A DNA stretch of 64,000 nucleotides from Shewanella abyssi (GTDB lineage: Bacteria; Pseudomonadota; Gammaproteobacteria; Enterobacterales; Shewanellaceae): assembly GCF_023284025.1 (NCBI RefSeq), contig NZ_JAKIKR010000006.1, forward strand, positions 62,001 to 126,000, in the 5' to 3' direction. Position numbers and translations under genes: made by a program. The notes beneath the pieces are model-generated. The model saw only the letters and a list, made by a program, of their open reading frames with translations, was not told where the DNA came from and made no database searches. Numbering within the stretch: the first letter of the stretch is position 1; the number at the start of each line of letters is the position of its first letter. Positions 1-9,686 of the stretch are shown one piece after another.

Positions 1-2
1 TT

Positions 3-752
3 ATGAAAAAGCACATTATCGCATCACTGGTTATCGCCTCTATCACACTTTCATCGTACGCCAGCGCCGAAGAAACAATAGAGAACGCAGAACGTAGCCA
101 TAACGAAGAGCTCATCGGTTTAAGTTCTGGCATCGTTGTCGGTGCGATTGTCGGTGGCCCAGTGGGCGCCATAATCGGTGCCTTTGCCGGTAGCTTATTA
201 GGTAAGTCGGTCGGCGATGATGATGAGATAAAAAGCCAGCAAGTCATGCTAGAAAGTAAGCAAGATGAGCTCGCATCTCTAAATGAAGAAAATGAATCTT
301 TAATCGCATTATCTACTCAATATGAAGATGCTCAACAGCAACTTACCACGCTCAAAATGGCGCAAGAGAGAAAGTTAACTGAGTTAGCATTAGGGCTTAA
401 TGTGCAGTTTAAGACGGGTTCATCAGCCATTGAGCCTCATTTTGCCCAGCAACTCGATGATGTCGCTTACGCAATGTCTTTGTCGCCTGAATTGACCTTG
501 GATTTAACCGGCTACGCCGATAGACGCGGTGATAGTGATTACAACCAAGCCCTATCTGAGCAACGTGTTGCTGAAGTGACAAGTTACCTCGTTAATCAAG
601 GCGTGGCTGATGATCGTCTTAATTATCAAGCTTATGGCGCCAGCTCACCGTTAACGGCTGAGCAGAACTTTGAAAATGATTTCTTTGACCGCCGTGTCAC
701 GCTAAAGCTGCAAACCCATGACAGCGAACTTGCCGCAAACCCTGCTCGCTAA
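3..752 (+). CDS. OmpA-family protein of the dedicated sortase system (PdsO-like)
   Basis: A 249-residue envelope protein. It has an N-terminal signal peptide (about residues 1-22), a glycine-zipper hydrophobic stretch at about 40-72 that should insert in a membrane, a coiled coil at about 75-125, and a C-terminal OmpA-like peptidoglycan-binding domain at about 135-240. The OmpA part has the usual FKTGSSAIE opening and the GYADRRGDSDYNQALSEQR block. It lies directly upstream of a VIT/vWA protein with a sorting signal and a sortase, which is the order of the marine-proteobacterial dedicated sortase system, where this family is called PdsO. The start is the ATG at position 3; the upstream ribosome binding site is outside the window. 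Any sensor kinase and regulator often linked to this system would also lie outside the left edge. Confidence 0.85.
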   Translation: MKKHIIASLVIASITLSSYASAEETIENAERSHNEELIGLSSGIVVGAIVGGPVGAIIGAFAGSLLGKSVGDDDEIKSQQVMLESKQDELASLNEENESLIALSTQYEDAQQQLTTLKMAQERKLTELALGLNVQFKTGSSAIEPHFAQQLDDVAYAMSLSPELTLDLTGYADRRGDSDYNQALSEQRVAEVTSYLVNQGVADDRLNYQAYGASSPLTAEQNFENDFFDRRVTLKLQTHDSELAANPAR

Positions 753-819
753 TCCATCTAGCTGATCTGGCTGTTTGATATATCGATTCAGACAGCTTTG
801 CGTTTATAAGGAGATAAAG

Positions 820-3066
820 ATGGTTAGGCAAATTACATTCGCTCGCAGCCCCATGAGACTGTTGCTATGGCAGAGAGCGCTAATATTGGTGACAATATTT
901 TACGCCGCGGTTATTAGCTCGGCCATGGCGCTTGGATCTATGGATGTAGAGCAAACGGATGGCAGTAATAGGGTAACCGATGAGATCCAGCAGGGTAGCT
1001 TGATCACGTTCGATGCTAGTGGCAACAAAAGTGTCTCATTACCAATGAAAACCCAAGTGACTATGCAGGTTTCTGGTTGGACTAATCGGGTCTCTTTACG
1101 CCATGAATTTCATAATGATCAACTCTTTTGGGTTAATGGCGAATACGTTTTTCCTCTGCCCAATGAAGCCGCAGTAGATGGTCTCAAAATGTGGGTCGGC
1201 GATAGAGTGATAGAGGGGCAGATAAAAGAGAAAGCAAAGGCTAAATCACTATTTAGTGATGCTAAAAAGGCGGGTAAAAAAGCCAGTTTACTGCAGCAAA
1301 AACGGGCGAATATTTTCAGTGCTCAAGTGGCAAACTTAGCGCCAGGTGAAACCTTAATTGTAGAGCTCAGTTATCAAGAGGTGGTTCATTATGACCAAGG
1401 GGTGTTTAGCTTGCGCTTCCCTATGGTGGTGGCGCCAAGATATCAGCCTCAAGGAGCGTCTACTGCAGCAAAGTCCCCATCATCAGCTTATGCTGACTCG
1501 GCAATGGCCCTGTGGGATAGCTTAAGGCTTAACAATAAAAGCGGTCAAAATCGGATAAATAGTGTTGATATCGAGGTAGATCTAAATGTGGGCATGGCAA
1601 TTGATAAGATTGACAGTCCATATCATCAGGTTGAAGTGAGTCGTAAAGACGATGAACAAGCGCATATTCGTTTAACGGCTGCCACGGCCAATAGTGACTT
1701 TGTACTCTATTGGCAACCCAAATTGGCTAATGCACCCAGGGCTGCAATATTTAGCCAAATCGGTAAAACCTATGAAAATCCAGAGGTGAGCGAGCTAGAT
1801 AAAAACGCAGCCACTAACGATGACGCTGAGCAAGCAATAAGGTCAAAGGCACAGTCATCTGAGTACGCATTACTGATGCTGCTTCCGCCGCAGCAAGAGA
1901 GTATCTCTGAGGTTGTTGCACCTAGAGAGCTGATATTGGTGATAGATACATCCGGCTCAATGTCTGGTGAAGCCATTGAACAAGCCAAATCGGCCATTAT
2001 TTATGCCTTAGCTGGGCTCAGGGCTGAAGATAGCTTCAATATATTGCAGTTTAACTCAAGGGTTTACGCACTTGCTGAGCAGCCACTTAAGGCCAATGCT
2101 AAAAACATCGGTATTGCACAAGCCTATGTGCATAGCCTGCAAGCTAATGGTGGTACCGAGATGTCACTGGCATTGGATAAAGCGCTCAATCAGCAACCAA
2201 GTGCCACACACTCTTTACGACAGGTGCTGTTTATTACCGATGGTGCTGTAGGCAATGAATCGCAGCTATTTAACCAAATACGCAATCAACTGCAAGCTAG
2301 CAGACTGTTTACTATCGGCATCGGCGCCGCACCTAATGGTCACTTTATGCAAAGAGCGGCAGAGCTCGGCCGCGGGACTTATACCTATATTGGCAAGCAA
2401 TCTGAAGTGAAAAGTAAAATGGTGGCTATGCTCGATAAACTAGAGAAACCCACGGTCACCGATGTCGAGGTGCGTTTTGCCGATGGCAGCATCCCTGACT
2501 ATTGGCCGGCGACCATCCCTGATTTGTATGCGCATGAGCCCATTATGGTGGCAATGAAGCTATCAAGCTTTAGCGATAAAGAGTTCGTCGTTAGCGGATT
2601 ACTCGCGGGCCAGTATTGGCAGCAGCAACTTTCAATCAAAAATAGTTCGCTAATCAATACTAATGGCAATCCTAATGCAAATTCTAGCACTAGCGCCAAG
2701 GGCTTAGATCTAATCTGGGCACGGAAACAGATAGCGGCTTTAGAACTCTCTAAAGAAGCGGCTAATCGAGATCGCATTGAAAAACAAATTACTGCCATCT
2801 CGCTCAATTACCATGTGATGAGTGCCTATACCAGTTTGGTGGCTATTGATAAAACACCCGCTCGACCTGACGGCGTTAAGCTTGTTAACGGCCAAGTAGT
2901 GCCACATATGCCAAAAGGTTGGCAGCGCTTACCGCAAACCGCGACTAGCAGTTACGCCTTGATAATTTTCGGTAGCATGCTATTGGCACTATCACTGCTT
3001 TATGGACTGTCTTTTGCTGGCGTGAGCAGAAGCGTGGGTCATCATGTAATCAAGGCTGACGAATGA
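820..3066 (+). CDS. Marine proteobacterial sortase target protein (VIT + vWA)
   Basis: A 748-residue surface protein, the likely sole substrate of the adjacent sortase. After an N-terminal signal/membrane segment it has a VIT domain (about residues 50-170) and a von Willebrand A domain whose MIDAS motif DTSGSMSG lies near residue 376. At the C-terminus there is a sorting signal: LPQTA at about residue 704, a hydrophobic segment and a short polar tail. A reading frame extends upstream to a TTG at 775, but the ATG at 820 is preferred because AAGGAG sits about 6 bases before it. The stop codon overlaps the start of the sortase gene (ATGA), indicating translational coupling. Function of the anchored product is unknown; vWA/VIT proteins usually bind proteins or metal-dependent ligands. 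Confidence 0.9.
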   Translation: MVRQITFARSPMRLLLWQRALILVTIFYAAVISSAMALGSMDVEQTDGSNRVTDEIQQGSLITFDASGNKSVSLPMKTQVTMQVSGWTNRVSLRHEFHNDQLFWVNGEYVFPLPNEAAVDGLKMWVGDRVIEGQIKEKAKAKSLFSDAKKAGKKASLLQQKRANIFSAQVANLAPGETLIVELSYQEVVHYDQGVFSLRFPMVVAPRYQPQGASTAAKSPSSAYADSAMALWDSLRLNNKSGQNRINSVDIEVDLNVGMAIDKIDSPYHQVEVSRKDDEQAHIRLTAATANSDFVLYWQPKLANAPRAAIFSQIGKTYENPEVSELDKNAATNDDAEQAIRSKAQSSEYALLMLLPPQQESISEVVAPRELILVIDTSGSMSGEAIEQAKSAIIYALAGLRAEDSFNILQFNSRVYALAEQPLKANAKNIGIAQAYVHSLQANGGTEMSLALDKALNQQPSATHSLRQVLFITDGAVGNESQLFNQIRNQLQASRLFTIGIGAAPNGHFMQRAAELGRGTYTYIGKQSEVKSKMVAMLDKLEKPTVTDVEVRFADGSIPDYWPATIPDLYAHEPIMVAMKLSSFSDKEFVVSGLLAGQYWQQQLSIKNSSLINTNGNPNANSSTSAKGLDLIWARKQIAALELSKEAANRDRIEKQITAISLNYHVMSAYTSLVAIDKTPARPDGVKLVNGQVVPHMPKGWQRLPQTATSSYALIIFGSMLLALSLLYGLSFAGVSRSVGHHVIKADE

Positions 3067-3767
3067 ATTTGCGCAGTGTAAATATGACTGACAATAAAAA
3101 AGGGCTGCGCCGAAATGGAACCTATCGACGGCTGCATATTTTTTTTACCAGCTCACTGTTTATTTTAGGGCTCACTTTTATTGGCCAAGGAGGCTATATG
3201 CAAGCTAAAGCTTACTTTGCACAGTTTTTAATCCAGCAAGCGTGGCAAAAAACCCTGGATGATCAGCAGCAACATAAACCCTGGTCATGGGCTGATACTT
3301 ATCCGGTTGCCAAACTTGAGTTTTTAGCGTCAAGCCGTGCTCGAACTCAAGATCAAACATTGAGCCAAGCAGACAGTGCAGATACAAAGAAAAACCCGAG
3401 CCTATATGTGCTATCGGGTGCATCGGGTAGGAATTTAGCCTTTGGCCCTGCTCAAGTATTGTCATCAGCAAAAATTAATAGCAGTGGCAATACTGTAATT
3501 GCGGGACATCGAGATACTCATTTCTCGCTGTTAAGTGGTACCAAAGTAGGGCAACTCATGACGTTGCAAGATGGAGCGGGAGCCGAGGTGTTGTACCAAG
3601 TGGTGGAAACTCAAGTCGTGCATGAAAGTGACGTTTCTGTAATGGCGGATCTAGGAGAGGCCAAGCTAACGTTAGTGACCTGTTATCCGTTTGACAGCGC
3701 GGTGGCGGGTGGGCCGCTGCGTTATGTGGTTACCGCGGTGCCATTGGATAAAGTGGAAGCTATTTAG
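3063..3767 (+). CDS. Class GN (marine proteobacterial) sortase
   Basis: A 234-residue transpeptidase with one N-terminal membrane anchor (about residues 25-47). The catalytic triad is visible: His in AGHRDTHF (about 147), Cys in TLVTCYPF (about 207) and Arg in GGPLRYVV (about 220). It should cleave the LPQTA signal of the upstream protein and attach it to an envelope acceptor. The start overlaps the upstream stop by four bases; a second in-frame ATG at 3084 is possible. The gene is followed by a convergent diguanylate cyclase gene, so the sortase appears to be the last gene of its operon. Confidence 0.9.
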   Translation: MNLRSVNMTDNKKGLRRNGTYRRLHIFFTSSLFILGLTFIGQGGYMQAKAYFAQFLIQQAWQKTLDDQQQHKPWSWADTYPVAKLEFLASSRARTQDQTLSQADSADTKKNPSLYVLSGASGRNLAFGPAQVLSSAKINSSGNTVIAGHRDTHFSLLSGTKVGQLMTLQDGAGAEVLYQVVETQVVHESDVSVMADLGEAKLTLVTCYPFDSAVAGGPLRYVVTAVPLDKVEAI

Positions 3768-3793
3768 TCTCATATTCTGCGGAGGAAAACAGC

Positions 3794-4819
3794 CTAATTA
3801 GACATCGGCATCACTCGATTACGGCCAAGGCGTTTTGCTTCATAGAGCTGTTTATCTGCACGTTCAATGAGTGTAGCGTCGGTGTCTTTTTCTTGGTATT
3901 GAGCAACGCCAAATGATGCTCTGACATTATCAACTCGTTGATCTTTACGCTTATCCTTTAAGATTAGTTTTTCTAGGCTACGGCGCATCGACTCGGCAAG
4001 TTGTCTCACTCTCCCCAGCTGGCTCTTTGGCACTAATAGGGCAAACTCTTCGCCACCAAAACGATAAAGTTTAATCCCGTCATGACAGCCTTCATTCAGT
4101 CTTCTGGCCACGGCCTTTAATACTTGGTCACCCAGCTGGTGGCCATAAGTATCATTAAATGCCTTAAAATGGTCAATGTCGGCAATAACTAGGCACAATC
4201 CCTCAGGAGTTTGCTCTATGAGTCCTTTGATATCTTTATTGAATGCTCTGCGGTTGAGTGCGCTGGTTAATGCATCAAAATGCATGTCATGCTCAGATTT
4301 TTTCAGTTGAATTTTGAGTTGATTAATCTCTGACTGTGCATGAGCTAACTGTTCGGTAAAGTGCTGGGTACTGTTTTTAATATCGTAGGCGTCGCTAGCG
4401 AGATTTTTAACCAGTGACAGTACTTCTTCAATAGAGAAACCTTCGTTTTCAATTTTATTGAGCTTATCAAAATTGCTGTCAATCTTAGTTTGAAACTGGT
4501 TTGCATCGACATTGGTATCTTTTAATGATTGCGATAGGTCGGTCACCATAGCATCGAGATTTTGACGCATTTCAATAACGCCTAGTTCTATCGGATCTGA
4601 AAGATAGGCTTGATACAAGCGCTCACTCTGACTCGGGGGGCAAGTACTGTATTGACTCAGCAATTCATCTAACTGTCGATTGAGCTCGGGACTACTTTGA
4701 CCAACATAGGCGTACCATAAGGCATAATTGATTGGAGTGGTGGGGATTTGGTGCTTTAGCATTAAAGGAATGGCTTTCTTTAACTTAGCAGCCGCTTCCC
4801 TTAGCAATTCATTCGACAT
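3794..4819 (-). CDS. GGDEF-domain diguanylate cyclase
   Basis: A 341-residue soluble protein that should make cyclic di-GMP from two GTP. The N-terminal 130 residues are helical and unrecognised. A coiled coil (about 130-175) leads into a GGDEF domain (about 180-338) with an intact active-site motif GGEEF at about residue 255. The position of the RxxD inhibitory site upstream of GGEEF reads HDGI, so product inhibition through the classical I-site is not expected. No membrane segments are seen. The gene converges on the sortase gene. Confidence 0.9.
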   Translation of the reverse strand: MSNELLREAAAKLKKAIPLMLKHQIPTTPINYALWYAYVGQSSPELNRQLDELLSQYSTCPPSQSERLYQAYLSDPIELGVIEMRQNLDAMVTDLSQSLKDTNVDANQFQTKIDSNFDKLNKIENEGFSIEEVLSLVKNLASDAYDIKNSTQHFTEQLAHAQSEINQLKIQLKKSEHDMHFDALTSALNRRAFNKDIKGLIEQTPEGLCLVIADIDHFKAFNDTYGHQLGDQVLKAVARRLNEGCHDGIKLYRFGGEEFALLVPKSQLGRVRQLAESMRRSLEKLILKDKRKDQRVDNVRASFGVAQYQEKDTDATLIERADKQLYEAKRLGRNRVMPMSN

Positions 4820-5011
4820 TATTTTGCCTTAACTTGATCAATAAACTCACTTTGTCATTATTATGCAAATGAGTGATGGCATCATTGTGCATTTTATAAA
4901 GCCATTCTATTATGATTTGCCTTTGTGAATACATCTCTTTAATGAAAATAAACTACAAAGTTGCAGAATAATTAAAAAAAACAACAATAATATAAAATAA
5001 AAGGACATGCA

Positions 5012-6610
5012 GTGAAAAAACTCATACTAGCAAGCGTGTTGTCTGCGTTAATCTTGCCATCTTTTGCCCATTCAGATGACGGCGCTGTTAGCCTAGATCT
5101 TGATAAATATCGAACCCATGTAAAGACTCTTGCTAGCGATGAATACGGCGGACGAGCACCTTTGTCAGCGGGGGAGACGTTAACCTTAAATTATATAGAA
5201 GCTGAGTTTAAGAAGATGGGGTTACAACCTGGCTTTGGTGACGAGTATTTGCAGCCTGTACCATTGGCAAAAGTCACTGCAGATCAGAATATGATCCTCA
5301 ACATTGGATCGTTAAACCTGACCAATGGCACTGAATTTACCGCCCGCACACAGCAAATAAGCGACCGCGTTAAACTTGAAAAGAGCGAAGTGGTTTTTGT
5401 CGGTTATGGCATTAATGCTCCAGAATATAACTGGAATGATTATCAAGATATTGATGTTAAGGATAAAACTGTCATTGTACTCGTTAATGACCCAGGCTTT
5501 GCCACTCAAAATTCTGACTTATTTAAAGGTAATGCCATGACCTATTATGGCCGCTGGACCTATAAGTATGAAGAAGCGGCAAGGCAGGGGGCAAAGGCGG
5601 TATTTATTGTGCACGAAACTGCGCCGGCGGCTTATGGTTGGGGCGTGGTGCAAAACTCAAATACCGGCGTTAAATTTACCTTAGTTGATGACAATAATAA
5701 CCAAGGTCAAGTTGGCGTGATGGGGTGGATCCAACATCAAAATGCCAAACAGATTTTTGCTGAAGCAGGTTTAGATTATGAGCAGCAAAAGCTAAAAGCT
5801 GCCATGGCTAATTTTAAGGCGGTGACTTTAAACACAACGGCTAGCTTAACGCTCAATAACCATATTGAACGAGCCCAGTCATACAATATTATGGCTTTAC
5901 TACCGGGTAGCGAGCGCGCTGATGAAATGGTGGTGATGCACGCTCATTGGGATCATCTCGGCACTCGGGTCGATAAAAAAGGCGAGAAGCATATCTACAA
6001 TGGTGCGGTCGATAACGCTAGCGGCGTCGCTGGTGTACTTGAACTGGCCAGAATGTTTAGCTTACGTGCTAAAGAGCAACCCTTTAAACGCTCAATACTG
6101 TTTACCTCGTTCACAGCTGAAGAAACGGGCTTAATTGGGGCACAGCATTTTGCTAAGCAACCGCCGATACCGACAAAAAAGATAGTCTCTTTCTTGAATA
6201 TTGATGGTATGAATGTCAATAACAGCGTCGATTACATATTGCGTTATGGGCAAGGGGTATCAGAGATGGAACACTATCTCAATGACGCTGCTAAGCATCA
6301 AGACCGCTTTGTAAAGGGAGACCCTCTGCCACAAAATGGACTTATGTTCCGCTCTGATCATTTTGCATTAGCGCAACAAGGGGTACCAGGATTACTGTTT
6401 ATGAGCCTAGGGGACACCGATCCTGATTATATTGCTCATAAATACCATAAAGAAGCGGACGATTATGATCCAAATTGGACTCTGGGCGGTGTACGCCAAG
6501 ATATCAGTTTAATCACCGACATTCTTGCAACGCTTGCCAATAATGATGATTGGCCTAAATGGTTAGAAGAGTCAGACTTTAAAAACAGACGTGCCCAAGA
6601 CGGGAAATAG
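5012..6610 (+). CDS. Secreted M28-family zinc aminopeptidase with PA domain
   Basis: A 532-residue exported metallopeptidase. It has a signal peptide (about 1-20), an inserted PA (protease-associated) region at about 130-270, and an M28 catalytic domain at about 290-520. Zinc-binding and catalytic elements are visible: His in HAHWDHLG (about 310), Asp in VDNASG (about 333), the Glu pair in TAEETG (about 369), Asp in NIDGM (about 397) and a late His in AHKYHKEAD. The start is GTG at 5012, preceded by AAAGGA. It stands alone, with a bidirectional terminator directly downstream. The substrate is probably peptides in the periplasm or outside the cell; exact specificity cannot be read from the sequence. 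Confidence 0.9.
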   Translation: MKKLILASVLSALILPSFAHSDDGAVSLDLDKYRTHVKTLASDEYGGRAPLSAGETLTLNYIEAEFKKMGLQPGFGDEYLQPVPLAKVTADQNMILNIGSLNLTNGTEFTARTQQISDRVKLEKSEVVFVGYGINAPEYNWNDYQDIDVKDKTVIVLVNDPGFATQNSDLFKGNAMTYYGRWTYKYEEAARQGAKAVFIVHETAPAAYGWGVVQNSNTGVKFTLVDDNNNQGQVGVMGWIQHQNAKQIFAEAGLDYEQQKLKAAMANFKAVTLNTTASLTLNNHIERAQSYNIMALLPGSERADEMVVMHAHWDHLGTRVDKKGEKHIYNGAVDNASGVAGVLELARMFSLRAKEQPFKRSILFTSFTAEETGLIGAQHFAKQPPIPTKKIVSFLNIDGMNVNNSVDYILRYGQGVSEMEHYLNDAAKHQDRFVKGDPLPQNGLMFRSDHFALAQQGVPGLLFMSLGDTDPDYIAHKYHKEADDYDPNWTLGGVRQDISLITDILATLANNDDWPKWLEESDFKNRRAQDGK

Positions 6611-6630
6611 CGAGTAGGAATAGTTAGCGA

Positions 6631-6668
6631 GCAATAAAAAAGACACCGCAGGGTGTCTTTTTTATTGC
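6631..6668. terminator. Bidirectional intrinsic terminator
   Basis: A near-perfect hairpin (GCAATAAAAAAGACACC, 3-4 base loop, and its complement) carries an A-run on the left and a T-run on the right. It lies between the convergent peptidase and outer-membrane-protein genes and can end both transcripts. Confidence 0.9.
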
Positions 6669-6694
6669 TATCACAGTGTTCAGTTCAGCCATGG

Positions 6695-7567
6695 TTAGAA
6701 CTGATAGCTCACCGAAAGCATGGGTCCGGTAAAGCTGTAGTAAATATTGTAATCGGCAATCTTCATATCGGCATTTTTCAAATTAGAGGTATATTCGACA
6801 TCCACTTCATAATAGTTAAACGCCGCAGTCATATGCCAGTTATCCGTTATCGCCGCTTCGACTCCGAGTCTAATATCGACTAAACCGCCTTTTAAGTCAT
6901 CCAGCTTAATATAGAAATATTGCGCATGTCCGCTGAACTTAAAGCCTGGGTATATTTCATAACTGCCATATACACCGATATCAGGTAAGGGGGCTGTGAG
7001 TTTCTCATCGACAATTTTAGGGATAGTTACCGTGTCAGGGCAGCGAGTTTCAGTGTCGACATCACAGACCCCTATATCCCCTTTAAACGCGGTTTTAATG
7101 AACATCGCGTGTATGCCAACTGAGACGCCTACATCGTAATTATCGCCTTGCCAAATATCATATCCGTAGCCGATACGGGCAATATCGATATTAAGGGTGG
7201 TATCTAATGAGATCCCAGATTTTACGTCGTAGATAGTGTCGTTCCAAGTAAACTGAAACGGTTTCTCTACTGATTGGACGAGTGCGTTGCGATGAAGTTG
7301 TTTCCAGTCGGCATATAAATTATGTCTATCATTAAATCGATGGGTGAATTCAAAGAAAGGCAGGAACTGAGAGTCTTCAAGCTTTAAGTCTTGCTCAAAG
7401 TCGAGGGAGAAATTATTACCCAGAAGAGGGTCGTTTACATCAATACTCGAATCAGTATTAGCATAAAAACCGCCAACGCGAATAATAGTATTACTCTCCG
7501 CTTTGACGCTATAGCTAGTCACCAAGGCCAATAAAGTGGCTGTGATAAATGTGAAACTTTTAGACAT
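6695..7567 (-). CDS. Outer-membrane beta-barrel protein, function unknown
   Basis: A 290-residue protein with a signal peptide ending at KAES (about residue 24), alternating amphipathic strands throughout, and a C-terminal aromatic residue (SVSYQF) typical of BamA-assembled barrels. A DVDTETRCPDTV stretch with two cysteines (about 165-180) could be a disulfide-closed outer loop. It resembles the small OmpW-like/porin-like proteins of unknown role in marine gammaproteobacteria, but I cannot assign a ligand. It is monocistronic. Confidence 0.75.
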   Translation of the reverse strand: MSKSFTFITATLLALVTSYSVKAESNTIIRVGGFYANTDSSIDVNDPLLGNNFSLDFEQDLKLEDSQFLPFFEFTHRFNDRHNLYADWKQLHRNALVQSVEKPFQFTWNDTIYDVKSGISLDTTLNIDIARIGYGYDIWQGDNYDVGVSVGIHAMFIKTAFKGDIGVCDVDTETRCPDTVTIPKIVDEKLTAPLPDIGVYGSYEIYPGFKFSGHAQYFYIKLDDLKGGLVDIRLGVEAAITDNWHMTAAFNYYEVDVEYTSNLKNADMKIADYNIYYSFTGPMLSVSYQF

Positions 7568-7908
7568 TAAAAGTAACTCCGCAATCTCTTATAATTTTTA
7601 TTTTGCAACTGTTGAATCGAGTCAACAGCCTAGATATATCAAAACAGCATAACAGCATATGCCAAAATGTGAACGATATGTTTCAGCATATGTGTTATTT
7701 GTTTGATCTATTACAGGATAACTACATTTTTAACTAGTTTAGGCGTATTTTGTGGCGGATATGACAGAAATCGTACTCAATGGGATATAACTCTAAAAGT
7801 GGCTTACTGACTACAGGGGGGAAGAGGATAGGTATATATAGCAAAAAATGCTCTTTTGTTAGGGTTATCTTGTTAACAGAAAGAGCATCTCTGTAGCTGA
7901 AAAGAGCG
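7568..7908. other. Intergenic region upstream of the outer-membrane protein gene
   Basis: An AT-rich 341-base gap that should hold the leftward promoter of the outer-membrane protein gene. The repeated CATATG-containing words near 7650-7690 have no recognised meaning. The right end holds the dgkA terminator listed separately. I see no coding region or RNA gene here. Confidence 0.5.
7843..7888 (-). terminator. Intrinsic terminator of dgkA
   Basis: Arms ATGCTCTTT (7848-7856) and AAAGAGCAT (7880-7888) form a 9-bp stem. On the minus strand the stem is followed by six T, as expected for termination of the leftward dgkA transcript. Confidence 0.75.
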
Positions 7909-8280
7909 TTATATAAATTTAGGTAATAAGATCAGTGCCCAGCTCAAGCCACAAAAAGCTAAGCTCATAAATACTGCTGCCGATGCAATATCTTTAGCTT
8001 GACCACTTAATGGATGGATCTCATCACCAATTCTGTCAACAACCGCTTCAATCGCTGAGTTCAATAGCTCAACGATCAACACGATAAACAGACCTAAGAT
8101 GAGCAAAATACGCTCAACGGTTGTGACATCGACCAATAACGCTATTGGCAACATAATGACAGCGAGGATCAATTCTTGTCTGAATGCGGCTTCGTGTTTC
8201 CACGCAAGTTTAAGGCCTTGCATCGAAAATCCAGTTGCTCTAATTACGCGCTTAATACCATGATTATTTGCAGGTTTCAT
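7909..8280 (-). CDS. dgkA: Diacylglycerol kinase
   Basis: A 123-residue inner-membrane enzyme that phosphorylates diacylglycerol to phosphatidic acid with ATP, recycling lipid left by envelope glycan synthesis. It has the family length, three membrane helices (about 35-50, 57-75 and 98-118), an N-terminal amphipathic segment and the ELLNSAIEAVVDR signature with the catalytic Glu. It is monocistronic. Confidence 0.95.
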   Translation of the reverse strand: MKPANNHGIKRVIRATGFSMQGLKLAWKHEAAFRQELILAVIMLPIALLVDVTTVERILLILGLFIVLIVELLNSAIEAVVDRIGDEIHPLSGQAKDIASAAVFMSLAFCGLSWALILLPKFI

Positions 8281-8479
8281 ATGTTCCCATCTGTGTGCGA
8301 TTATTTTTAATTTGAATTTACCCCAAAAATTGCGGCTCAGTATAACACGTTAAAATGATGTGTTAATGCAAAAGGGTCCACCGATAATTCAGCCATTTTG
8401 CTGATGGACTAATTCTGTTTGGGGTCTAGACTTTTAAACGAGAATAAGCACTGTGCTACTCCCTTGATACGAGTTGTGT

Positions 8480-9379
8480 ATGACAAAATTATTTTGCCAA
8501 AGTTCAGGTATACGTTCAGGTCTGTTTTCTTTTATAAGGCTGTTGATTTTTTCGCTAACAATATCCATTGGGATGACAGTGGAGTTAGTGGCAGTTGAAA
8601 TGGCTAAACCTCCTATACAGCTAGCAAAAGAGTATCAGCCACAGCGGATCGCTAAACTGTCTGACTACTTAATAAGTGAAAAACTAGATGGAGTAAGGGG
8701 CTACTGGGATGGCACTAATATGTTATCTCGTTCAGGCAGAATCATTAATGTGCCCCATTGGTTTATTGAAGGCTTGCCAAGTTACCCCATTGACGGCGAG
8801 CTATGGATTGCGCGAAATAACTTTGAACAAGTATCGGCTATCGTTCGCAAAAATAGAGCCAGTAAAGCGGAATGGCAGCAGGTGCGCTTCATGGTTTTTG
8901 ATTTGCCAGCAGAAAGCACACCTTTTATAGAACGATATCAAAAGGCGCTGGCTGATTTATCAAATATCAATCCTTACATTCAAGTTATTGAGCAATTTTC
9001 CTTGGATGAGCAAGCCCAATTAGATGAACGGCTACAATCGATTGTTGCGGCAAATGGTGAAGGCTTAATGCTGCACCACAAAGCAGCGCACTATCAAATA
9101 GGCCGCAGCAGTGACATTGTCAAATTAAAGCCTTTTTACGATGCAGAAGCTATTGTTTTAGCACACCAACCCGGGAAGGGTAAATACACCGGCATGATGG
9201 GGGCTTTGCTGGTTGAAAGTCTGCAGGGAAAACAATTTAAGATAGGCACCGGCTTTACTGATGCAGTACGCCGTAACCCACCACAGATTGGTAGCATCAT
9301 AACCTTTAAGTATTATGGTGAAACCCAAAAGGGAACCCCTAGATTTGCCAGTTTTCTACGGGTAAGAAAGCCACTTTAA
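8480..9379 (+). CDS. ATP-dependent DNA ligase, secreted type (LigE-like)
   Basis: A 299-residue ligase with a hydrophobic leader (about residues 13-36), implying export to the periplasm. The nucleotidyl-transferase motif I SEKLDGVRG carries the AMP-accepting lysine at about residue 66. Later motifs DGELW, the FMVFDLP block, EGLMLH and VKLKPF follow in order, then a short OB domain. Small ATP ligases with leader peptides in gammaproteobacteria and neisseriae are linked to extracellular or incoming DNA rather than chromosomal replication. The ATG at 8480 is chosen over a TTG two codons upstream. Confidence 0.88.
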   Translation: MTKLFCQSSGIRSGLFSFIRLLIFSLTISIGMTVELVAVEMAKPPIQLAKEYQPQRIAKLSDYLISEKLDGVRGYWDGTNMLSRSGRIINVPHWFIEGLPSYPIDGELWIARNNFEQVSAIVRKNRASKAEWQQVRFMVFDLPAESTPFIERYQKALADLSNINPYIQVIEQFSLDEQAQLDERLQSIVAANGEGLMLHHKAAHYQIGRSSDIVKLKPFYDAEAIVLAHQPGKGKYTGMMGALLVESLQGKQFKIGTGFTDAVRRNPPQIGSIITFKYYGETQKGTPRFASFLRVRKPL

Positions 9380-9686
9380 TGCTCTTATTCACCCATTCAC
9401 GTAGCGCGAACAGCTATTTCTTTTGACCGCTATTTGAGTATTTTACTAGCATTTTCAGTCATGCATGGGATGGCCCAAGTCGCCCTGCAATAGACAGTAA
9501 AAATTTCATGCAAGGTTCTTTAATTCATGACGCTTTATATCAGTTAATGAGAGAGCAGGTTTTAATAAAATCTCACTATTCATATAGTCACAACTGAGCC
9601 AAAGTAGCTTCAATCAATTGTTGAAGATACTTCGACTCACCTCTGGATTACTTTTTCATCAACACCCACGTCTAAGTAAAAAAGTG
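9380..9686. other. Intergenic region, no gene seen
   Basis: This 307-base stretch lies between the ligase gene and the RND-pump remnant. I see no convincing reading frame, RNA gene or clear terminator hairpin. It may be decayed sequence left by the deletion that truncated the transporter. Confidence 0.4.
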
